Positions 1 through 7,445 of a stretch of 64,000 nt of DNA are shown piece by piece; the first letter of the stretch is position 1, and each line of letters begins with the position of its first letter. The stretch comes from Pseudodesulfovibrio sp. (GTDB lineage: Bacteria > Desulfobacterota > Desulfovibrionia > Desulfovibrionales > Desulfovibrionaceae): positions 1,685,029 through 1,749,028 of the forward strand of contig JADGEX010000001.1 in NCBI GenBank assembly GCA_016744135.1. Reading direction: 5' to 3'. A program made the position numbers and the translations under genes. A model generated the notes under the pieces. That model saw only the letters and a program-made list of their open reading frames with translations, had not been told where the DNA came from and did not search any database.

Positions 1-1022
1 GTCAATGCTCCGCCGTAAGGGTCAAGGGCGGAGGGAGAGTTATGCGTCTCCATCTTCACACACACATTCATGGTGTCGGAAAAACCAATGACACCGGCAT
101 TATCCTTGAAAACCGACAGACAGTAGTCACCGCCTTCCCGGATGGCGGCATTACGCTCGCGAATCTGCTTGGTGGAACCCTGAATGAACGTCTTGTAAAG
201 ACTGGAAAGCTCTATGGTCTTGCCAGTTTCAGTGTTCTCATAGCTAATCTTCGCGCTGAAAATCTTATGTTTGCAGTGCTCGGACCATGTCTGGGCCAGC
301 ACTTCAATCTCTGCGTCAGTGGGGTCCACAGACATGCCCATGGACTCACGCTCGGTTCGGACTGCAGAATCAGCGTAGTAACTGCGGATGTCATGCATCT
401 CACGCAGAGACAAGGCCAAGGTATTGGCGCGAGAAAAGTCTGTCATTTCCTGATCGGACATGGTGGACAAGGGAATAATGACCACTTCGTCGGAAGCCTG
501 CCCTGTAACACGAGCAGCCTTGGCCTCAAAGCCGGGATCGGACTTCCATGTTCCCGTGGACTTGTACTCATACCGCTGAATCAATTCGTTGGCCAACAGG
601 TCCTTGGACACATGCTGAATATCGGCCTCGTTCATGTCAGCGCATATGAGGTACTGTTTGGAGGTATAAACCTTGACCCCTTCCAAAGCCTCTTTGTCCA
701 ACCCGAGAGCCACACCGAGTGTTTCCCGAGCGGTACGACCTTCGTTGTCAGTCACACCGGGACGGAACCCGACCTCGACAATCCAGTCAAAATCACGTGC
801 CAGCGGCTTAAGTGCCACTTCATGCAGAACCGGATCGTGCAGGGCTGCTCGCTCCAGAGCCATATCAACCTGCTCCTGCGACAATCCTTCCAGAGTAAAA
901 ACATTGACAATGCGAATGTCTTGAACATCCATACCAAGTTCACTCTTGATCTTGCGGGCGACTCGCTCACCCAGCACGTCACGGACGCCTTGCTTTAGTC
1001 CAACGACGATACGACACAACAT
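1..1022 (-). CDS. purL: Phosphoribosylformylglycinamidine synthase PurL, N-terminal part (cut by window edge)
   Basis: De novo purine synthesis: converts FGAR to FGAM using glutamine-derived ammonia and ATP, in the cytoplasm. About 340 codons are present; the rest lies left of the window. The protein starts MLCRIVVGLKQGVRDVLGER, a PurS-like N-terminal domain, and continues to the PurL signature TWSEHCKHKIF (about residue 253) and to VKMETHNSPSALDPYGG near the edge, which matches the ATP-binding part of the synthetase. The ATG at 1022 follows a GAGGAG ribosome site. It is the last gene of a leftward run after the polyprenyl synthase, but a hairpin lies between them, so it may have its own promoter. 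Confidence 0.93.
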   Translation of the reverse strand, partial: MLCRIVVGLKQGVRDVLGERVARKIKSELGMDVQDIRIVNVFTLEGLSQEQVDMALERAALHDPVLHEVALKPLARDFDWIVEVGFRPGVTDNEGRTARETLGVALGLDKEALEGVKVYTSKQYLICADMNEADIQHVSKDLLANELIQRYEYKSTGTWKSDPGFEAKAARVTGQASDEVVIIPLSTMSDQEMTDFSRANTLALSLREMHDIRSYYADSAVRTERESMGMSVDPTDAEIEVLAQTWSEHCKHKIFSAKISYENTETGKTIELSSLYKTFIQGSTKQIRERNAAIREGGDYCLSVFKDNAGVIGFSDTMNVCVKMETHNSPSALDPYGGAL

Positions 1023-1094
1023 GATAGATCTCTCCTCACCGGCTGCCGCGCATTAGCATGTCGACAGGCAACCGCACATTTTATTAAAAGCAGA

Positions 1095-1123
1095 AGGCCG
1101 ATCCCCTGCCTGGGAACCGGCCT
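1095..1123 (-). terminator. Probable terminator behind the polyprenyl synthase gene
   Basis: On the minus strand AGGCCGGTTCCC pairs imperfectly with GGGATCGGCCT around a five-base loop, followed a few bases later by a CTTTTAATAA stretch. It sits 4 bases after the upstream gene and about 70 bases before purL. Confidence 0.5.
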
Positions 1124-1127
1124 GAAA

Positions 1128-2096
1128 TTACTTGGTTCTGGTCAGCACAAAATCCGCAGCCTGTTTAAGCACGGAGAGTTCTTCCCCAGGCTCGAAACCA
1201 TCCAGACACGCCTTGGCCTTCTCCACATACGCCGCGGCCTCTTCGCGAGTCTTCTCCGAATATCGGCCTTCCCTCACCTGCGCCAAAAGATCTTGACACT
1301 GCTCGTCTGTCAGCGACTTCTCCTTGAGGGCCTCCAGCAGAGTTTCACACCCGGCTTCATCGCCTTCTTCCATGAGCAAAATCAACGGCAATGTGACCTT
1401 ACCTTCCTTAAGATCGCCGCCTTCAGGCTTGCCGGTCTCGGAAGTGGGAGACGCATAATCCAAAGCATCGTCCACCAATTGGAATGCGATGCCAAGGTTC
1501 AGACCGTATTCACCGGCTGCATCCTCCTGTTCAGGAGTCGCCCCGGCCAAAACAGCACCGCATCGACAGGCACACTCAATGAGTCGAGCTGTCTTGCCGA
1601 TGATGATTTCCATATAGGTCTGACGGTCCAAAGAAGGATCTTTGGAAAAAGCTATTTCCTCGATCTCGCCCACAGCGGTTTCCATGGTGCCTTTGGCCAG
1701 CAACCAGGAAAGCTTGGCATTGCCGTAGCGGGCAGCCATCTCATTGGCCAAGGCCAACAGGGCATCGCCTGCCAGAATAGTCTCGGTACGGCCAAAGACC
1801 AGATGCGCAGCAGGTCTGCCACGCCGCAACTCGGCATCGTCGAGATAGTCGTCATGCAGCAGTGTGGCCGAATGCAACAGCTCAAGCGAACAGGCAATGG
1901 CGTGATGATCATCCTTGTCATACCCGAGCGAACGGGCAAACAACAAGGTGAGTAGGGGCCGGATACGTTTACCGCCAGAGCCGATAATATGCTTGGCAAC
2001 ATCCCGGACCAGCCCATTCAGCTGATCGGCCTCTTTGTCGAGAAAACCGTTGATCTCAGGGAGTTCTCGTTGAAAATATCGTAAAAGTTCTTCCAT
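1128..2096 (-). CDS. Polyprenyl diphosphate synthase (octaprenyl/heptaprenyl type)
   Basis: Class I trans-isoprenyl diphosphate synthase that elongates an allylic diphosphate with IPP, most likely for the menaquinone side chain. At 322 residues it has the family length. Both aspartate-rich motifs are present: DDYLD at residues 82-86 and DDALD at 209-213, with GGKRIRP near residue 41 for IPP binding. It follows the futalosine hydrolase gene by 45 bases on the same strand, and menG lies 2 kb upstream, which supports a quinone role. The sequence does not show the exact chain length. Confidence 0.9.
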   Translation of the reverse strand: MEELLRYFQRELPEINGFLDKEADQLNGLVRDVAKHIIGSGGKRIRPLLTLLFARSLGYDKDDHHAIACSLELLHSATLLHDDYLDDAELRRGRPAAHLVFGRTETILAGDALLALANEMAARYGNAKLSWLLAKGTMETAVGEIEEIAFSKDPSLDRQTYMEIIIGKTARLIECACRCGAVLAGATPEQEDAAGEYGLNLGIAFQLVDDALDYASPTSETGKPEGGDLKEGKVTLPLILLMEEGDEAGCETLLEALKEKSLTDEQCQDLLAQVREGRYSEKTREEAAAYVEKAKACLDGFEPGEELSVLKQAADFVLTRTK

Positions 2097-2141
2097 ATCT
2101 CAATACTATGTCAGGTTGCGGGTTGAGGGGCAAGCCCCGTT

Positions 2142-2831
2142 TTACGCGGTAAAAAGCGTTTCGGCAGCCTCGCCGAGCCGCCTGAGCGCTCCTTTCAAAT
2201 CCCAATCCTCGGCATCACGGGAACCGACCATATTGGAAATGGTCCTCACTTCCAAAAAGGGCATATCCGCCCGTTTGGTGCCATAAGCCATTCCGAAGCC
2301 TTCCATATTCTCCACGTTGGCATTGCAGGACACCTTGAGCCAGCCTGCCCGCTCGGGAGTACCAGTTACACTACTGACAGTGACAGAAGAGGCACGCAGC
2401 CATTTGTCCCCCAGCGTCAGTTCCATAACTTTGGCATCATTCACCGGATTCAGCTTGACCCGATTCCAGACGATCTGCCCATCAGCTTGACCCTGCGGAA
2501 ACCCGATCCCCTTGGGATCAACACTCCCCTCTTCATCCAGCAGACCATATTCGGGCCATGTTTCCTGCCAGCAATAGCAGGTGGACAACATGGGGAATTC
2601 ATCCAAATCATAGGCTCCGGCAATACCCATGTTGACCACACCATCTACATCATCCCGCTCCAGAAGAGCTCCGAGTATCAAGGCCGTATTCACCAGCCCC
2701 ACACCGGTCACGGCCAGAAGCAGGGTGTGCCCATTGAAGTCATGTTCCACCATTTCCCCCTGTGCCATTCTCGGCGCATCAGGAAAAACAGCTTTCATCT
2801 CATTGGGGATTGCCGTCACTACTACAATCAT
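2142..2831 (-). CDS. mqnB: Futalosine hydrolase MqnB
   Basis: Cleaves hypoxanthine from futalosine in the alternative menaquinone pathway. The 229-residue protein has the nucleoside phosphorylase/hydrolase fold pattern: an N-terminal VVTAIPNEMKAV, a central GVVNMGIAGAYD and NVENMEGFGMAYG, where the Met-Glu pair contacts the nucleoside in this family. The start at 2831 follows AAGGA, 9 bases after the upstream dehydrogenase gene, so the two are probably cotranscribed. A generic MTA/SAH nucleosidase is the main alternative; the quinone-gene context favours MqnB. Confidence 0.85.
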   Translation of the reverse strand: MIVVVTAIPNEMKAVFPDAPRMAQGEMVEHDFNGHTLLLAVTGVGLVNTALILGALLERDDVDGVVNMGIAGAYDLDEFPMLSTCYCWQETWPEYGLLDEEGSVDPKGIGFPQGQADGQIVWNRVKLNPVNDAKVMELTLGDKWLRASSVTVSSVTGTPERAGWLKVSCNANVENMEGFGMAYGTKRADMPFLEVRTISNMVGSRDAEDWDLKGALRRLGEAAETLFTA

Positions 2832-2840
2832 GTGGAATCC

Positions 2841-4163
2841 TTACAATCGCCAATATGCGATATCTTCAGCTTCAAGTTCTGCGCGGTCGAAAAAGCCTTT
2901 CACATCCACAATCAGTGCGGTGTCGGGATTGGCAAACCACCCTTTCAAATCAGCAACCGGGATAGTCGCGTACTCATCATGAGACACGGCCAGTATCAAC
3001 GCATCCAAATTTCGCATTTCGTCCAGCTCACACAATTCGATACCCAAAACATCACGGGCTTCTTCATGATCCGCCTCGGCGTCATGCACCAGGATATCCA
3101 CGCCGTAATCATTCAATTCCTCAAGGATATCGACCACCCGCGTATTGCGCAGATCTGGCACATTTTCCTTGAAAGTCAAACCGAGCACACCAATACGGGC
3201 ACCCTTGATCTTGCAGTCATTATTGATAAGCCGCTTGATGGTGGATTCGGCAATAAACTTGCCCATATTATCGTTGATCTCACGACCAGCTAGAATAACA
3301 TGAGGGTGGAATCCCATGGCCTCGGCCTTGAAGGTCAGATAATACGGATCAACACCGATACAGTGTCCGCCCACCAAACCAGGGCGAAAAGGCAGGAAAT
3401 TCCATTTTGTACCGGAGGCCTCGAGTACATCCAACGTATCGATGCCCATGGTATCAAAAATCAGAGCAAGTTCATTCATAAGCGCAATATTCAGATCGCG
3501 CTGAGTGTTCTCGATAACCTTGGCAGCTTCCGCCGTACGAATATCCGGGGCCAGATGTGTTCCAGCCTTGACCACGGTACCGTAAACATCCTGCAACAGC
3601 TTGCCGGACTCCTCATTCTGGCCAGCTACAACCTTGACGATGGTCTCCAGCCGGTGAATCTTATCGCCGGGATTAATCCGCTCGGGAGAATAACCCACCC
3701 AGAAATCCTCGCCGCACTTGAGACCGGACTCGGCTTCAAGAATCGGGACACAAATTTCTTCAGTCAGGCCGGGATATACCGTGGATTCGTAAACGACCAC
3801 GGAACCACGTTGTAAATGCTTGCCCACAGACTCACTCGCACCCTTGACCGGACGCAAATCAGGGCTACGAAATTCGTCGATGGGTGTCGGCACAGCCACC
3901 AGAATAAGCCGAGCCTTCGCCAAATCAGCCAAATCGGCCGAAAAGGTCAAATCCACATCGTCACCAACCGTGGAAAAGTCCACCTCATTGGTACGGTCGA
4001 TACGCTGGTTCAATTCTGCCACACGCTTTTCGGAGACATCGACACCAATAACATTGAAATGACGCCCCAGAGCCACGGCCAGTGGCAATCCCACATAACC
4101 CAGTCCAACAATAGCGATACTGTCGGCCTTGCTCTTCAATTGATCAAAAGAAATCATGCTCAT
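2841..4163 (-). CDS. Nucleotide-sugar dehydrogenase (UDP-GalNAc/ManNAc dehydrogenase, TviB/WecC type)
   Basis: Four-electron NAD-dependent oxidation of a UDP-N-acetylhexosamine to the uronic acid for surface polysaccharide. The 440 residues hold an N-terminal Rossmann motif (IVGLGYVGLPLAV, about 18-30), a central domain with the catalytic cysteine in GGHCIGVDPYY (Cys about 268), and a C-terminal UDP-binding domain with GLTFKENVPDLRNT. The ATG at 4163 follows GGAGA; a second ATG at 4157 is possible. The substrate is inferred only from similarity to the TviB/WbpO branch. No polysaccharide cluster surrounds it, which is unusual. Confidence 0.85.
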   Translation of the reverse strand: MSMISFDQLKSKADSIAIVGLGYVGLPLAVALGRHFNVIGVDVSEKRVAELNQRIDRTNEVDFSTVGDDVDLTFSADLADLAKARLILVAVPTPIDEFRSPDLRPVKGASESVGKHLQRGSVVVYESTVYPGLTEEICVPILEAESGLKCGEDFWVGYSPERINPGDKIHRLETIVKVVAGQNEESGKLLQDVYGTVVKAGTHLAPDIRTAEAAKVIENTQRDLNIALMNELALIFDTMGIDTLDVLEASGTKWNFLPFRPGLVGGHCIGVDPYYLTFKAEAMGFHPHVILAGREINDNMGKFIAESTIKRLINNDCKIKGARIGVLGLTFKENVPDLRNTRVVDILEELNDYGVDILVHDAEADHEEARDVLGIELCELDEMRNLDALILAVSHDEYATIPVADLKGWFANPDTALIVDVKGFFDRAELEAEDIAYWRL

Positions 4164-4222
4164 TATTCTCCATTAACCCGTTCGGGTGGACACCGACACT
4201 GTTCTATGGCTATCTATTTGCC

Positions 4223-4429
4223 ATGAACATCGACTGGTCGCTTCTTATCCTTGCGGTGGGGTTAGCCTTTATTTTCGAAGGCATTCCCTATTTTCTCTTT
4301 GCCGAGCGCATGCCGCTCATGCTTATTCGACTGGCTGAGCAACCGCCAAAATTCCTGCGGTTCATCGGTCTAGCCGCAATTATTCTCGGCCTGCTCGTTA
4401 TTTCGTTTGGACGCTCTTTGCACCCTTAG
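4223..4429 (+). CDS. DUF2065 family small membrane protein
   Basis: A 68-residue protein with two hydrophobic helices (about 6-25 and 46-63) joined by a short loop with FAERMPLMLIRLAEQPP, the layout of the DUF2065/YjeT family. Function unknown. It is divergent from the dehydrogenase gene and its 3' end overlaps the convergent menG end by 32 bases. Confidence 0.75.
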   Translation: MNIDWSLLILAVGLAFIFEGIPYFLFAERMPLMLIRLAEQPPKFLRFIGLAAIILGLLVISFGRSLHP

Positions 4430-5294
4430 GTTTTTTCTTGATCGGATTTTTCTTTGCTTTCTCAGCCGCCTTTTTCGGGGCGGCTTTCTTTTTGGGCACA
4501 GTCTTCTTCGGTATCGGCGCACCCTCGGGGGCTGAAGCCTTTACCGTTTGGACAGGCTTTTCAGCCACATGCAAATACACAATGCCAGACATCAACGGCA
4601 CATTATAGACACGCTCGAATCCAGCTGAAAGCAGTTCATTACCGAGCGCTCGCTCATCTGGAAAACTCTTGATGGTCTCTGCGAGATATCTATACGCGAA
4701 AGGATCACCGGAAATCCGGTCTCCTATGAAAGGAAGCAATTTGTCGAGATAAAAATTGTACAGCCCTTTCCAGACCCGCTTGGAGCCTGTTCCGAACTCA
4801 AGAATACAAAGTCGTGCACCGGGCTTGAGCACCCGATAAAATTCGGCATAGGCATCTTCACGCGGCAAGATGTTACGGATACCAAAGGCGATGGTGGCCG
4901 CTGACATGGACTCATCAGGCAAAGGCAGTGCTCGCCCATCAGCCTGAACCGGGAAAATACGCGATTCACGGCCTTTCTTGAGTTTTTTTGCCTTGCCATT
5001 CTCAAGCATGGGCAGTGCGAAATCCAAGGCCGCAACTTTGCATCCCGGATATTGTCTGAGCAGTTCCACGGAAACATCCATGGTCCCGGCAGCAAGATCG
5101 AGCACGATACCATCAGGGGCAGGCCGCGCAGCCTTAGCCAAACGATAACGCCAATAAATATCCTGCCCCAACGACAAGGCATGATTCAAGAAATCATACC
5201 ATCCGGCAATTCGACCAAACATGTCGGCCACTCGTTTGCCATGCTCTGCGTGGGTACTCGCGCCAGTGTGGGATTGGCATTCTGGCTTGGTCAT
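4398..5294 (-). CDS. menG: Demethylmenaquinone methyltransferase MenG/UbiE with a long lysine-rich tail
   Basis: SAM-dependent C-methylation of demethylmenaquinone, the last step to menaquinone. The class I methyltransferase motif VLDLAAGTMDVS is at about 64-75 and AFGIRNI at about 136-142, both typical of UbiE. The catalytic domain ends near residue 247; the remaining ~50 residues are almost only Lys, Pro and Ala and look disordered and strongly basic, absent from standard UbiE of about 250 residues. The next gene upstream ends at the base before the start, so the two are probably coupled. Confidence 0.88.
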   Translation of the reverse strand: MTKPECQSHTGASTHAEHGKRVADMFGRIAGWYDFLNHALSLGQDIYWRYRLAKAARPAPDGIVLDLAAGTMDVSVELLRQYPGCKVAALDFALPMLENGKAKKLKKGRESRIFPVQADGRALPLPDESMSAATIAFGIRNILPREDAYAEFYRVLKPGARLCILEFGTGSKRVWKGLYNFYLDKLLPFIGDRISGDPFAYRYLAETIKSFPDERALGNELLSAGFERVYNVPLMSGIVYLHVAEKPVQTVKASAPEGAPIPKKTVPKKKAAPKKAAEKAKKNPIKKKPKGAKSVQTK

Positions 5295-5489
5295 CTATTC
5301 GCTCTTTTCCGCCAGTTCAGCCTCGCGAGAGCCATCTCCGACAGTCTGGCCGGTGACAGTACGCATGACGTCCTTGTAGATGACATCAAAATTCTGCCCA
5401 AAATTGGAAGGGGAAATACGTCCGACCTCGATAAATTTGATCACCACTTCCTTGGCGACCTGCAAGGCCTGCTTGTCAATCTTATCCAT
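5295..5489 (-). CDS. Small conserved-looking protein upstream of menG (64 aa), unknown function
   Basis: Reads MDKIDKQALQVAKEVVIKF and ends AELAEKSE. The ATG at 5489 has a clear GGGAG ribosome site; the frame extends further upstream to 5627 but without such a site and with a low-complexity start. The protein is amphipathic and helical-looking, with FIEVGRISPSNFGQNFDVIY in the middle. Its stop abuts the menG start, which suggests translational coupling. I do not recognise a family. Confidence 0.65.
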   Translation of the reverse strand: MDKIDKQALQVAKEVVIKFIEVGRISPSNFGQNFDVIYKDVMRTVTGQTVGDGSREAELAEKSE

Positions 5490-5679
5490 TATAATCTCCC
5501 GGGTTTCAATGGAAAAAACCGCCCGGTGGGAAATGGCCTTGACCAACATAGTCAGGGTGCCGGGCGGGAAAAAAGGAAGAAACCGAAAAGCCCCTTTCTT
5601 TTTTGGAAATTTAGTAGCATGCCCCACCCCGTTCCGTCGAGGTATTTAGGGCCTCCAAGCCGCACAAACCAAACACGGA

Positions 5680-5695
5680 TTTAAACAATGTTTGA
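5680..5695. promoter_or_regulatory. Operator-like site 1 of the efflux operon
   Basis: TTTAAACAATGTTTGA. It is nearly palindromic and matches the reverse complement of the site at 5739-5754 in 15 of 16 positions. The two sites flank the promoter of the tetR gene, so a TetR-type operator is the simplest reading. Confidence 0.6.
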
Positions 5696-5703
5696 TTCTT
5701 CCA

Positions 5704-5732
5704 TTGACACGAACAGGGAGTCCCTCTATACG
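5704..5732 (+). promoter_or_regulatory. Sigma-70 type promoter of the tetR-MFP-RND operon
   Basis: TTGACA at 5704-5709, a 17-base spacer and TATACG at 5727-5732, 54 bases before the tetR start. It lies between the two operator-like sites. Confidence 0.65.
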
Positions 5733-5738
5733 GGCATT

Positions 5739-5754
5739 TCAAACACTGTTTAAA
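5739..5754. promoter_or_regulatory. Operator-like site 2 of the efflux operon
   Basis: TCAAACACTGTTTAAA, the inverted near-identical partner of the site at 5680-5695; centres 59 bases apart. It falls just downstream of the -10 element, where a bound repressor would block transcription start or clearance. Confidence 0.6.
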
Positions 5755-5785
5755 ATGCCGATTGAATAGAACATATGGAGAAGTC

Positions 5786-6418
5786 ATGAGCAAAGAAACG
5801 ACACGGAACAAGATACTTTTTGCAGCAAGCGACGTCTTCTGTGAAAAAGGTTTTGACAAGACAAGAGTCCGCGATATCTGTGCTATCGCCGACGTCAACG
5901 TCGCGGCCGTCAACTATCATTTCGGCGACAAGCAGAATCTTTTCTATAAAGTTCTCGCCCTTTGGATGGAGGAGTTTGTCGAAAAAGCCGACCTTCAGAA
6001 ACGCATGGATACCAAGACAACGCCAGAAGAAAAATTCCGCGAATACATCTACGCCGAACTGGGTTCTTTATGCGTATACAACGACCCCGAGGGGCTCACA
6101 TTAAACAGAGTCCGGCTCATATTGCAGGAATTGACTGCTGAAGATCACAAGCCTGAAGTCTTCGAGTGCCACAAGGAACTAGAGCAAAAAGTCATATATC
6201 CAGTCATCAAAGAATTGATCTCACCCTGCGAAGATCCCGAAGTCATCCACAATGCCTGCATCGCCGCCACATCCATGACGACCCATTATTTCCTCATGGC
6301 CATGGATGACCCAAAGTTCGCCTTGCAAACCATAGAGGACCTCGACTTTTCGACGGACTTCCTGACCACGTTCGCCTTGGGCGGACTTAAAGCCATCAAA
6401 GAGAAATGCCATGTATAA
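5786..6418 (+). CDS. TetR/AcrR family transcriptional regulator of the efflux operon
   Basis: About 210 residues with an N-terminal TetR helix-turn-helix (RNKILFAASDVFCEKGFDKT, then VRDICAIADVNVAAVNYHFG) and a larger ligand-binding C-terminal domain resembling the CecR type. The ATG at 5786 follows GGAGAAG; an upstream in-frame ATG at 5762 lacks such a site. Its end overlaps the MFP start by 8 bases, so regulator and pump form one transcript. Two near-identical inverted sites flank the promoter, which suggests autorepression relieved by a pump substrate. Confidence 0.88.
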   Translation: MSKETTRNKILFAASDVFCEKGFDKTRVRDICAIADVNVAAVNYHFGDKQNLFYKVLALWMEEFVEKADLQKRMDTKTTPEEKFREYIYAELGSLCVYNDPEGLTLNRVRLILQELTAEDHKPEVFECHKELEQKVIYPVIKELISPCEDPEVIHNACIAATSMTTHYFLMAMDDPKFALQTIEDLDFSTDFLTTFALGGLKAIKEKCHV

Positions 6419-7445
6419 AAAATATCTTACTCTCGTATCCCTGTGCGCCATCATGCTTGTCACCACAGGCTGTAACGACACACCCACCGAAGCGAAAATG
6501 ATCGAATCCAAAGCGGTCAGGGTCGTCACCTCAAAGGTTGAACCGATCACCATGATCGACATGCTCAACCTGCCCGGTGCAACAGAACCAGACGACGATG
6601 TCTGCGTGTCCTCGGAAAGCTCCGGTACTGTTATATGGCTCGGCGTCAAGGAAGGAGACCGGGTAAAAAGGAACGCCCTTATCGGCCGACTGGATGTCTC
6701 TTCCAGCGGCGCACGGTTCGATCAGGCAAAGGCCACCAAAAAGCTCGTCACCGAACAGCTCCGTCGTCGTCGCGAACTCCTGAAAAAGGGTGTTCTGGCC
6801 AAAGAGGAATTTGACCGCATGGAAGCTGAACTGGCCCGTTCCGAAGCCTCCCTGCGCGAAATGCAAGTCAACGTTGAATACGGCGTGGTCCGTGCTCCCA
6901 TTTCCGGGATCGTCAACCACTTGTATCTGGATCGCGGCGAACGGGTGAAGGCCGGTGACATGTTCGTGGACATTGTTGATCCGTCCGTCATCCGCACGAC
7001 CATCAACGTGCCTGAAATGGATATCCCTTATATCAAAAAAGGGCTGGAAGTGACTGTCACCGTGGACGCCATCCCCGGCCGCGTCTGGAAAGGCGTTGTG
7101 GATTTCATCTCTTTCAAAGCAGACAATGCATCCAAAACCTTTGAAACCCGCGTACTCACCGACAATCCTGACGGAACAATCCGCGCAGGCATGCTCGCCC
7201 GCGTCTCTTTGGAGCGTCGCGTCCTCAAAAACGCAGTTACCACTCCACTTTACGCCATCATCAATCAGGGTGGGGAACGACTGCTCTACGTTGAAGAAGA
7301 TGGCGTGGCCCGCGCCCGTACCATCGAAATCGGCGTTGTCGAAGGCGACCACGCACAAGTCACCAAAGGCCTCAAGATTGGCGACAAGTTGATCGTATCA
7401 GGTCACACACTGGTTGAAGACGGAACCAAGGTGAACGCACAATGA
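6411..7445 (+). CDS. RND efflux periplasmic adaptor (membrane fusion lipoprotein)
   Basis: HlyD/AcrA-like adaptor linking an inner-membrane RND pump to an outer-membrane channel. The signal peptide ends in LVTTGC, a lipobox with Cys at residue 21. Then come a lipoyl half-motif around residue 70-85, a short alpha-hairpin (about 95-150), the second lipoyl half ending VRAPISGIVNHLY, and beta-barrel and membrane-proximal domains. Its 344 residues are typical. It overlaps tetR by 8 bases and the pump gene by 4 (ATGA). No outer-membrane channel gene is in the operon, so a TolC-like partner must be elsewhere. Confidence 0.92.
   Translation: MYKKYLTLVSLCAIMLVTTGCNDTPTEAKMIESKAVRVVTSKVEPITMIDMLNLPGATEPDDDVCVSSESSGTVIWLGVKEGDRVKRNALIGRLDVSSSGARFDQAKATKKLVTEQLRRRRELLKKGVLAKEEFDRMEAELARSEASLREMQVNVEYGVVRAPISGIVNHLYLDRGERVKAGDMFVDIVDPSVIRTTINVPEMDIPYIKKGLEVTVTVDAIPGRVWKGVVDFISFKADNASKTFETRVLTDNPDGTIRAGMLARVSLERRVLKNAVTTPLYAIINQGGERLLYVEEDGVARARTIEIGVVEGDHAQVTKGLKIGDKLIVSGHTLVEDGTKVNAQ

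Noticed and set aside
42..998. A 318-residue plus-strand frame opposite purL
   Set aside because: purL reads as a real protein on the minus strand; the plus frame has no domain or start signal.
6531..7358. Long minus-strand frame opposite the efflux adaptor
   Set aside because: His/Phe/Gly-rich translation typical of an antisense shadow; the sense gene is clear.
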